Source: an uncultured Lachnospiraceae bacterium | GTDB taxonomy: Bacteria; Bacillota; Clostridia; Lachnospirales; Lachnospiraceae | Length of the DNA stretch: 13,911 nt | NCBI GenBank assembly: GCA_946633495.1 | Contig: CAMPAX010000041.1 | Location: 1 to 13,911 of the forward strand | Direction: 5' to 3' | Part shown: piece by piece, positions 1 through 5,443 of the stretch | Layout: the number at the start of each line of letters is the position of its first letter | How positions within the stretch are numbered: position 1 is the first letter of the stretch | Made by a program: the position numbers and the translations under genes | The notes under the pieces: generated by a model | Told to the model about the DNA's origin: nothing | Databases searched by the model: none | The model's input: the letters and a program-made list of their open reading frames with translations, nothing else

Positions 1-1071
1 GATGATACAAAGATCGGTGTCATCACCAGCGGTATCCCCTACCAGTACGTGAAGGAGGTCCTTCCTCATGCCAGCGTACTGAAGCTCGGTATCGTTCATC
101 CGCTTCCGAAGAAGCTGATCGAGGAGTTTGCATCCAAGGTGGAGCGCCTCATTATCGTTGAAGAGCTGGAACCCGTGATCGAGGAGCAGGTTCGCTCCTG
201 GGGCATCAAATGTGAGGGTAAGGAGCTTTTCACTCTTCAGGGGGAATACAGTGCAAATATGCTTCGTGAGAAGCTTTTGGGGGAGAACGCAAAGATCGAT
301 CCTGCGGCTGAGGTTCCGAACCGTCCTCCGATCCTCTGTCCGGGCTGCCCGCATCGCAGTACCTATTCGGTATTGAAGAAGCTGGGGCTGCATGCTTCCG
401 GAGATATCGGCTGCTATACTCTTGGTGCCGTGGCTCCGCTGAATGTGGTGGATACCTGCCTCTGCATGGGCGGAAGCATTTCCATGCTTCACGGTATCGA
501 GAAAGCAAAGGGCAAGGATTACACGAAGAAATGGGTTGCGGTGATCGGGGATTCCACATTCCTGCATACCGGAGTGAACTCCCTGATGAACATGGTTTAC
601 AACCAGGCAACCGGAACGGTGATCATCCTGGATAACTCCACCACCGGAATGACCGGACATCAGGATCATCCGGCGACAGGAAAGATGCTGAACGGCGAAA
701 CCACCTATGCCATTGATCTGGAGAAGCTCTGCAGAGCCATGGGCATCCAGAATGTATTTGTGATCGATGCCTTCGACCTTAAGGAGATGGAGCGTGTCAT
801 TAAGGAAGAGGTGGAGAAGGATACCCTGTCCGTGATCATCGCTCAGTCACCGTGCGCTCTGCTGAAGTCCTACGTCCCGAAGGGAAGATGCAAGGTGGAT
901 CCGGAAAAATGTAAGAAATGCGGTATGTGCCTGAAACCCGGATGCCCGGCTATCAAGAAGGATGAGACCACCGGTTTTGCGGTGATCGATGATACCATGT
1001 GCAACGGCTGCGGCCTGTGTCAGCAGCTCTGCCCCTTCGGAGCCATCGAACTGATCCCGAATGAAAAATGA
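1..1071 (+). CDS. iorA: indolepyruvate ferredoxin oxidoreductase, alpha subunit (3' part)
   Basis: The reading frame is open from base 1, so the 5' end lies outside the window; 356 codons of a protein usually near 600 residues are present. IorA carries the thiamine diphosphate and Fe-S centres of the enzyme that oxidises indolepyruvate and other aryl-pyruvates to aryl-acetyl-CoA, CO2 and reduced ferredoxin in the cytoplasm; the reaction is reversible. The transketolase-C-like domain comes first (VITSGIPYQYV onward). The TPP domain follows, with CPGCPHR at nt 337-357, GDST from nt 547 and DNSTTGMTGHQ downstream. A C-terminal bacterial-type ferredoxin domain has two cysteine sets: C-x2-C-x2-C-x4-C at nt 910-945, with the slightly wide spacing known for IorA, and C-x2-C-x2-C-x3-C at nt 1000-1032. 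The gene ends in TGA, 58 nt before iorB, and the two are surely co-transcribed. The assignment is firm; the exact substrate range is not visible. Confidence 0.95.
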   Translation, partial: DDTKIGVITSGIPYQYVKEVLPHASVLKLGIVHPLPKKLIEEFASKVERLIIVEELEPVIEEQVRSWGIKCEGKELFTLQGEYSANMLREKLLGENAKIDPAAEVPNRPPILCPGCPHRSTYSVLKKLGLHASGDIGCYTLGAVAPLNVVDTCLCMGGSISMLHGIEKAKGKDYTKKWVAVIGDSTFLHTGVNSLMNMVYNQATGTVIILDNSTTGMTGHQDHPATGKMLNGETTYAIDLEKLCRAMGIQNVFVIDAFDLKEMERVIKEEVEKDTLSVIIAQSPCALLKSYVPKGRCKVDPEKCKKCGMCLKPGCPAIKKDETTGFAVIDDTMCNGCGLCQQLCPFGAIELIPNEK

Positions 1072-1129
1072 TGATGTCCGGTGCGGAGACTTAGATCACA
1101 AAAAGAACAGAAAAGGCAGGAGATAAAAA

Positions 1130-1717
1130 ATGTCAGTGATAAATATTATGATCGTCGGCGTGGGTGGCCAGGGTACCTTGCTTACCAGCCGGATCTTAGG
1201 AGGCCTTGCCGAGCAGGCAGGTTATGATGTGAAATTATCCGAGGTGCACGGTATGGCACAGCGCGGAGGCTCCGTCGTTACCTATGTACGTTATGCGACC
1301 GAGGCAGGGGAGGCGGTTGCCGAACCTATCGTGGAAGAGGGCTGCGCGGATGTACTTATTGCATTTGAACGTCTGGAAGCGCTGAGATATGCACACTTCC
1401 TGAAAAAAGGAGGCGTCCTGATCGTAAATGACCAGCGGATCGACCCCATCACCGTGGTGACCGGAGCCGCAAAATATCCGGAGAATATTATAGAAAACCT
1501 TTCGAAAAAGTATCGGGTTTATTCCATCGACGCCATGGAAGAGGCGAAGAAGCTTGGAAATACCCGGACATTCAATGTGATCGTCCTGGGCATGGCAGCC
1601 CGTCACATGAATTATGCCAGGGAAGACTGGGAGAATGTGATCCGCTCGAAGGTACCGCCGAAAACGGTGGATATCAATCTGGCAGCGTTCCGTCAGGGAT
1701 ACGATGTGGAAGCGTGA
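1130..1717 (+). CDS. iorB: indolepyruvate ferredoxin oxidoreductase, beta subunit
   Basis: This 195-residue protein is the partner subunit of IorA and belongs to the pyruvate ferredoxin oxidoreductase gamma-domain family. Visible motifs are the glycine-rich GVGGQGTLLTSRILG at residues 10-24 and EVHGMAQRGGSV at residues 38-49, both typical of IorB. Length is normal for the family. The ATG start has AGGAG at 1118-1122 with a 7-nt spacing. The protein ends AAFRQGYDVEA, and the last eight sense codons plus the TGA form the first unit of a 27-bp tandem array that continues past the stop codon. The coding sequence itself is intact. It is the distal gene of the iorAB unit, and transcription probably runs through the repeats to the hairpin at 1909-1938. 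Confidence 0.95.
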   Translation: MSVINIMIVGVGGQGTLLTSRILGGLAEQAGYDVKLSEVHGMAQRGGSVVTYVRYATEAGEAVAEPIVEEGCADVLIAFERLEALRYAHFLKKGGVLIVNDQRIDPITVVTGAAKYPENIIENLSKKYRVYSIDAMEEAKKLGNTRTFNVIVLGMAARHMNYAREDWENVIRSKVPPKTVDINLAAFRQGYDVEA

Positions 1718-1852
1718 CGTTGGGGATACGATGTGAAAGCGTGACGTCAGGGATACGATGTGAAAGCGTGACGTCGGGGATACGATGTGAAAGCGTGACG
1801 TCAGGGATACGATGTGAAAGTGTGACGTCAGGGGTACGATGTGGAAGCACGA
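1691..1852 (+). repeat. 27-bp tandem repeat, six units, overlapping the iorB stop codon
   Basis: Six head-to-tail 27-bp units lie at 1691-1717, 1718-1744, 1745-1771, 1772-1798, 1799-1825 and 1826-1852. Each starts CGTyrGGGrTACGATGTG and ends AAGCGTGA or a close variant. Unit 1 is the end of iorB, coding RQGYDVEA plus stop. Because 27 is a multiple of three, units 2-5 repeat the same in-frame octapeptide ending and TGA; unit 6 has lost the stop (CGA) and the frame ends at TGA 1856-1858. Units differ at only a few positions, so the expansion looks recent or homogenised. Units 1 and 6 share GATGTGGAAG, while the internal units have GATGTGAAAG. The unit junctions form the palindrome TGACGTCA three times (starting at 1742, 1796 and 1823). 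No known family of repeats is recognised. Confidence 0.97.
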
Positions 1853-1908
1853 CGGTGAGAGTTGTGCAGCGTCGGATATTTCGTGAGAAAGAAAAAATAC
1901 GTCATTTG

Positions 1909-1938
1909 CCGCCCGGGTATCTGCCCGGGCGGTTTTTT
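1909..1938 (+). terminator. Rho-independent terminator of iorAB
   Basis: A perfect 9-bp GC-rich stem, CCGCCCGGG (1909-1917) with CCCGGGCGG (1924-1932), encloses the six-base loop TATCTG and is followed by six T at 1933-1938. It sits about 190 bp after the iorB stop, so the repeat array is expected to be transcribed as 3' untranslated RNA. Confidence 0.95.
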
Positions 1939-1945
1939 GTTACGC

Positions 1946-1974
1946 TTTACTTTGCTGCGATAACGTGTTAAAAT
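1946..1974 (+). promoter_or_regulatory. sigma-A-type promoter of the acyl-CoA ligase gene
   Basis: The -35 hexamer is TTTACT (1946-1951, 4 of 6 matches) and the -10 is TAAAAT (1969-1974), separated by 17 bp. An extended -10 TG lies at 1966-1967. The predicted transcription start is near 1981, leaving a leader of about 50 nt before the ligase ATG. Its position directly after the iorAB terminator shows the ligase can be expressed independently. Confidence 0.75.
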
Positions 1975-1983
1975 AGCAAAGTG

Positions 1984-2002
1984 TGACCGACAGCATCGGT
2001 CA
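1984..2002 (+). promoter_or_regulatory. 19-bp inverted repeat at the transcription start, candidate operator
   Basis: TGACCGACAGCATCGGTCA is a perfect 7-bp inverted repeat with a 5-nt centre. It begins a few bases after the predicted start site of the ligase promoter, where a bound repressor would block initiation. Perfect short palindromes in this position are typical of TetR- or GntR-type operators. The same bases could form a 5' RNA hairpin instead. No regulator gene lies in the window. Confidence 0.5.
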
Positions 2003-2033
2003 AAGCAAAAGAAAAAATACAGGGGTGCAGATT

Positions 2034-3668
2034 ATGCCGATTACAGATTTATTGGAGAAGAATGCGAAGATCTATGCAAATGATGTGGCGCTGGTGGAGG
2101 TGAACCCGGAGATCAAGGAGGTTCGGCGCGTAACCTGGCGGGAGTATGAGCTGACAGAGCCGAATCCGAAGGCGGCTTACCGGAGAGAGATCACCTGGTC
2201 GGTCTTTAACGAGAAGGCCAATCGCTTCGCGCATCTTTTGTTGTCCCGGGGGATCAAGAAGGATGACAAGGTGGGAATCCTTCTGATGAACTGTCTGGAG
2301 TGGCTGCCGATCTATTTCGGTATCCTGAAGACGGGAGCTATCGCAGTTCCGTTAAACTTCCGCTATGACTCGGATGAGATCGAATACTGCGTGAAGCTGG
2401 CGGATGTGGATGTTCTGGTGTTCGGACCTGCATTTATCGGACGTATCGAGGAGATCGCGGAGCGGATCTCCCGAAACCGCCTGCTGTTTTATGTGGGCGA
2501 GGGGTGCCCGACCTTTGCGGAGGACTATAATGAGCTGGTGGCCAACTGCAGCAGTGCAAATCCGGATATTCCCATCATTGATTCGGATAACGCGGCGATC
2601 TATTTCTCATCAGGAACCACGGGCTTCCCGAAAGCCATCCTGCATGAGCATAAGGCCCTGATGCATTCCGCACGGGTGGAACAGGCGCATCACGGACAGA
2701 AGCGGGACGATGTGTTCCTCTGCATCCCGCCGCTGTATCATACGGGCGCGAAAATGCACTGGTTCGGAAGTCTGATCTCCGGCAGCAAGGCAGTGCTTCT
2801 GAAAGGCACCAAGCCGGAATATGTTCTGGATACCGTCAGCAAAGAGGGCTGCACCATTGTATGGCTGCTGGTTCCCTGGGCTCAGGATATTCTGGTGGCT
2901 TTGGAGAGCGGTCAGCTGAAACTGGAGGATTATAAGCTGGATCAATGGCGTCTTATGCATATCGGCGCTCAGCCGGTACCTGCGTCGCTGATCCAACGCT
3001 GGAAAGCTATCTTCCCGAATCATGAATATGATACGAACTACGGTCTCTCTGAGTCCATCGGACCCGGTTGCGTGCATCTTGGCGTTGAAAATATCGACCA
3101 CGTGGGTGCCATCGGTGTTCCGGGCTATGGATGGGAGACGAATATCGTGGACGAAAGCGGTGTTCCGGTTCCGAAGGGAGAGGTCGGGGAGCTCATCGTC
3201 AAGGGCCCCGGCGTTATGATCGAGTATTACAAGAATCCGGAGGCAACGGCTGAAAGCATTAAGGACGGCTGGCTTTATACCGGAGATATGGCAAAGCTGG
3301 ACGAAGACGGATTCATCTGGCTGGTTGACCGGAAGAAAGACGTTATCATCAGCGGCGGCGAGAACATCTATCCGGTTCAGATCGAAAGCTTCCTGATGAA
3401 GAACCGGAAGATCAACGACGCGGCAGTGATCGGGCTTCCGGACAAGCGGCAGGGAGAGATCGCAGCGGCGATCATCGAGCTGAAGCCGGGCGAGGAGGCG
3501 ACGGAAGAGGAGATCAACAGCTTCTGCCTGGAGCTGCCCCGTTACAAGCGCCCCAGAAAGATCATTTTCGCGGAGGTGCCCAGAAATGCCACCGGCAAGA
3601 TCGAGAAGCCTTTGCTTCGTGAAACCTATGGCGCGACGAATCTGGTTGCTCAGGAGAACGAGTCCTGA
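2034..3668 (+). CDS. AMP-forming acyl-CoA ligase (acyl-CoA synthetase family)
   Basis: This 544-residue ANL-superfamily enzyme should activate a carboxylic acid with ATP to an acyl-adenylate and then transfer it to CoA. Motifs in order: P-loop SSGTTGFPK starting at residue 192, YGLSE at 336-340, YTGD with the ribose-binding Asp418, DRKKD at 432-436 followed by ISGGENIYPVQIE, and the catalytic lysine of NATGKIEKP at 522. All key residues are present. The ATG at 2034 is chosen over the upstream in-frame GTG at 1983 because AGGGGTG lies 6 nt before it and 1983 is practically at the mRNA 5' end. The N-terminus has an unusual stretch at about residues 32-62, where two similar TW-containing strands are separated by about 20 residues. 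The substrate cannot be read from sequence; aryl-acetates are suggested by the iorAB neighbours, but medium-chain fatty acids remain possible. It is not a PaaK-type phenylacetate-CoA ligase by length or motifs. Confidence 0.88.
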   Translation: MPITDLLEKNAKIYANDVALVEVNPEIKEVRRVTWREYELTEPNPKAAYRREITWSVFNEKANRFAHLLLSRGIKKDDKVGILLMNCLEWLPIYFGILKTGAIAVPLNFRYDSDEIEYCVKLADVDVLVFGPAFIGRIEEIAERISRNRLLFYVGEGCPTFAEDYNELVANCSSANPDIPIIDSDNAAIYFSSGTTGFPKAILHEHKALMHSARVEQAHHGQKRDDVFLCIPPLYHTGAKMHWFGSLISGSKAVLLKGTKPEYVLDTVSKEGCTIVWLLVPWAQDILVALESGQLKLEDYKLDQWRLMHIGAQPVPASLIQRWKAIFPNHEYDTNYGLSESIGPGCVHLGVENIDHVGAIGVPGYGWETNIVDESGVPVPKGEVGELIVKGPGVMIEYYKNPEATAESIKDGWLYTGDMAKLDEDGFIWLVDRKKDVIISGGENIYPVQIESFLMKNRKINDAAVIGLPDKRQGEIAAAIIELKPGEEATEEEINSFCLELPRYKRPRKIIFAEVPRNATGKIEKPLLRETYGATNLVAQENES

Positions 3669-3748
3669 CTCCCACCTTTGGCTGTGAAGCCGGGCCCGGC
3701 GGATGCTGTCAGATGCGGAAAAAAGTGACAGTTTGTGCATAATGTCAG

Positions 3749-3787
3749 AATCACCCACGGAAATTTGTTTTTCGTGGGTGATTTTAA
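3749..3787 (+). terminator. terminator after the acyl-CoA ligase gene
   Basis: A perfect 11-bp stem, AATCACCCACG (3749-3759) with CGTGGGTGATT (3773-3783), has a 13-nt loop and a short T-rich run (ATTTTAACTT) after it. It lies 80 bp after the ligase stop. The U-tract is modest, so termination may be incomplete. Confidence 0.75.
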
Positions 3788-3802
3788 CTTCACTTTTTGG
3801 AC

Positions 3803-3818
3803 ACATTTTACAAAATGT
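3803..3818. promoter_or_regulatory. 16-bp inverted repeat upstream of the first promoter, candidate operator
   Basis: ACATTTTACAAAATGT is a perfect 7-bp inverted repeat with a 2-bp centre. It is 21 bp upstream of the -35 box at 3840, a position suited to an activator or to a repressor acting at a distance. It does not match Fur, PerR or CcpA consensus sites. Confidence 0.4.
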
Positions 3819-3839
3819 ATAGAAAATGCACAAAACAAC

Positions 3840-3868
3840 TTCACTTTTTTATGAATATATGCTATTAT
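3840..3868 (+). promoter_or_regulatory. first promoter upstream of the GH25 gene (drives a short RNA or leader)
   Basis: TTCACT (3840-3845, 4 of 6) is followed by a 17-bp spacer and TATTAT (3863-3868, 5 of 6), with the extended -10 TG at 3860-3861. The start site is expected near 3875. The perfect palindrome GTCAATATATTGAC lies about 22-35 nt downstream of that start. Transcripts would meet the hairpin at 3911-3960 after roughly 85 nt. Confidence 0.6.
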
Positions 3869-3910
3869 CATTGCAGTTGGTTACTTAGTGGGGGTAGTCA
3901 ATATATTGAC

Positions 3911-3960
3911 AAAAGAGGCTCATGTGGCTCGGAGAAGGTGCCATATGGGTCTTTTCTTTT
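3911..3960 (+). terminator. terminator-like hairpin between two tandem promoters
   Basis: AAAAGA (3911-3916) pairs with TCTTTT (3950-3955). After a two-base GG bulge, CTCATGTGGC (3919-3928) pairs with GCCATATGGG (3940-3949), allowing two G-U pairs. The loop is 11 nt and the T-rich run TCTTTTCTTTT follows. The structure has the form of an intrinsic terminator but precedes no stop codon, so it would end a short RNA from the upstream promoter or act as an attenuator. Confidence 0.6.
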
Positions 3961-3987
3961 GCCATTTTACCGGGAATATGGTATCAT
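3959..3987 (+). promoter_or_regulatory. second promoter, nearest to the GH25 gene
   Basis: TTGCCA (3959-3964, 5 of 6) is separated by 17 bp from TATCAT (3982-3987, 5 of 6), with extended -10 TG at 3979-3980. The 11-bp palindrome GGTATCATACC (3980-3990) overlaps the -10 and would suit a repressor. The start site is expected near 3994, giving a leader of about 165 nt. Confidence 0.7.
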
Positions 3988-4160
3988 ACCGTAGTGCACG
4001 TGCTGCGTATCATCGGCTGGGGGGCAAAATACCTTTTGACCCGGCATCATAGTATTTGACTGAGGAAATATAGCGGCTATGCGGTGGATCGGTCTATGGG
4101 TGAAGTACCTGACTGGGCGGATCGCTGGTAACTGCGAGATCAAAATGAGTAAAGATAAAT

Positions 4161-5342
4161 ATGAATAAAGATATAAATGAAAAAATAGAACCGGACAGTA
4201 TGGCAGATCATAAACCTTTCGAAGCAGACAGCACAGATGATCATGAACCGAACGAAGCGGAAGACCGGGAACCGGCCGAGGCGGAGCACATAAAGGTTCT
4301 TAGATCGAAGGATGTAAAAAAGGATAATCCTGCCGATCGGGAAAAAGGCGGGCAAAAAGAGGATGAGACCGGGGACTCGGACCAAAGAAGAACGAAACAG
4401 ATCGGAGCGCTTATCTTTGGCATCGTTATGCTTCTATGTCTCATCGGATTACTTCTGCTTTATATCTTAGGAAATCTGGGGCTGATCAACAGAGGCGGAA
4501 AGATCCGGACGGAAGCTCTGAGACCGGATATCGCATTCGATGCTCCGGATGATCTGAAGGAGCTCATAACGGATAATTATATACAGTATCTGAACAAGGC
4601 CTATGTTTTGTTCGGTACTTATCCGGACTGCAGCTACTTTAAAGTGGAACCGGGAGTCGCACGGGATGACTATGATTTTGAGCATGATTTCTATGTGGCG
4701 GACGGTGAGGAATACCTGAATTATTATAAGGACGGACAGAAAGCCGGAAGGGTCGGTGTGGACGTGTCCGAGTATCAGGAAGAGATCGACTGGACGGCAG
4801 TGAAGGCTTCCGGTGTGGAGGTTGCGATCCTCCGGGCAGGTTTTCGCGGCTATGGCGCGGAAGGAAATATGAAGAAAGACGCGTACTTCGACACAAATAT
4901 GCAGGGCGCCCTGGCGGCGGGCCTGGATGTGGGCGTTTATTTCTTCTCGGAGGCCGTAAGCTACGAAGAGGGAGTTGAGGAAGCGGAGCTTGTGCTGTCT
5001 ATGGTGAAACCCTACAGCTTCAGGCAGCCCATTATCATAGATACCGAAAAAGTTGGTGATGAAGAGGGCAGAGCAAATCTGATCTCTGTGGAAGAACGGA
5101 CCGAAGCTTTGCTTGGCTTCTGCGAGACCGTGGAAGCGGCCGGATACACGCCTATGATCTATGCCTCTACCTACTGGTTTGTAGATGCGCTGGATCTTTC
5201 AAAGCTTGGAAAATATGAATTCTGGCTGGCGGCTTATGACACGCCTCAGTTCCCCTATCATGTGGAGGGCTGGCAGTATGCCTCGGACGGATATGTTCCC
5301 GGCATATCCGGGAATGTGGATATGAACGTGTGGCTCCGGTAA
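4161..5342 (+). CDS. membrane-anchored GH25 (lysozyme-like) glycoside hydrolase
   Basis: The protein has 393 residues. Residues 1-80 are charged, strongly acidic and disordered-looking; residues 81-104 form one hydrophobic segment (IGALIFGIVMLLCLIGLLLL); residues 105-198 are an unrecognised linker; residues 199-393 form a GH25 domain. With the N-terminus inside, the catalytic domain faces the cell wall, where GH25 muramidases cut the MurNAc-GlcNAc bond of peptidoglycan. The domain shows GVDVSEYQ (Asp201), the catalytic DTE at 294-296, YFFS, FWLAAYD, WQYASDG, and NVDMNVW with Asp387 close to the C-terminus. All four expected acidic residues are present, so an active enzyme is likely. The ATG start lacks a clear Shine-Dalgarno sequence, suggesting weak or structure-controlled translation. 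There is no cleavable signal peptide and no wall-binding repeat. A role in wall remodelling is inferred. Confidence 0.85.
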   Translation: MNKDINEKIEPDSMADHKPFEADSTDDHEPNEAEDREPAEAEHIKVLRSKDVKKDNPADREKGGQKEDETGDSDQRRTKQIGALIFGIVMLLCLIGLLLLYILGNLGLINRGGKIRTEALRPDIAFDAPDDLKELITDNYIQYLNKAYVLFGTYPDCSYFKVEPGVARDDYDFEHDFYVADGEEYLNYYKDGQKAGRVGVDVSEYQEEIDWTAVKASGVEVAILRAGFRGYGAEGNMKKDAYFDTNMQGALAAGLDVGVYFFSEAVSYEEGVEEAELVLSMVKPYSFRQPIIIDTEKVGDEEGRANLISVEERTEALLGFCETVEAAGYTPMIYASTYWFVDALDLSKLGKYEFWLAAYDTPQFPYHVEGWQYASDGYVPGISGNVDMNVWLR

Positions 5343-5443
5343 GATGCTGTCCGAGAACAGGATGACGGAGTCAAAGGCTTACTTTTCCCGCGGAAGGTGA
5401 TACCCGACGGGGCGTGAAAAATGGAATATAAAGGAGACTTGCC

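Larger units (their letters stand above)
3669..4160. other. 492-bp gene-free region rich in regulatory signals
   Basis: No reading frame here has both a ribosome binding site and plausible protein sequence. In order it holds the ligase terminator (3749-3787), a 13-bp direct repeat AACTTCACTTTTT at 3786-3798 and 3837-3849, the inverted repeat ACATTTTACAAAATGT at 3803-3818, a first promoter (3840-3868), the palindrome GTCAATATATTGAC at 3897-3910, a terminator-like hairpin (3911-3960), a second promoter (3959-3987) whose -10 overlaps GGTATCATACC at 3980-3990, and about 165 nt of leader with short possible stems such as GCTGGG/CCCGGC and ATAGC/GCTAT. No known riboswitch class was recognised. Confidence 0.7.

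Noticed and set aside
1714..1971. 85-codon frame starting at GTG overlapping the iorB stop and reading through the repeats as a 9-residue, Cys-containing period
   Set aside because: It is only open because of the repeat period, has no ribosome binding site of its own, and its stop lies beyond the terminator at 1909-1938, so its mRNA would usually lack an end.
2610..3833. 407-codon minus-strand frame opposite the acyl-CoA ligase gene
   Set aside because: Shadow of the ligase coding sequence; composition is not protein-like and the ligase motifs on the plus strand are complete.
3906..3911. Perfect TTGACA at 3906-3911 as a -35 box
   Set aside because: No -10-like hexamer 15-19 bp downstream; the bases are better explained as part of the palindrome 3897-3910.
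3797..3994. 65-codon frame in the gap before the GH25 gene
   Set aside because: No ribosome binding site, crosses a promoter and a terminator-like hairpin, and has no protein-like pattern.
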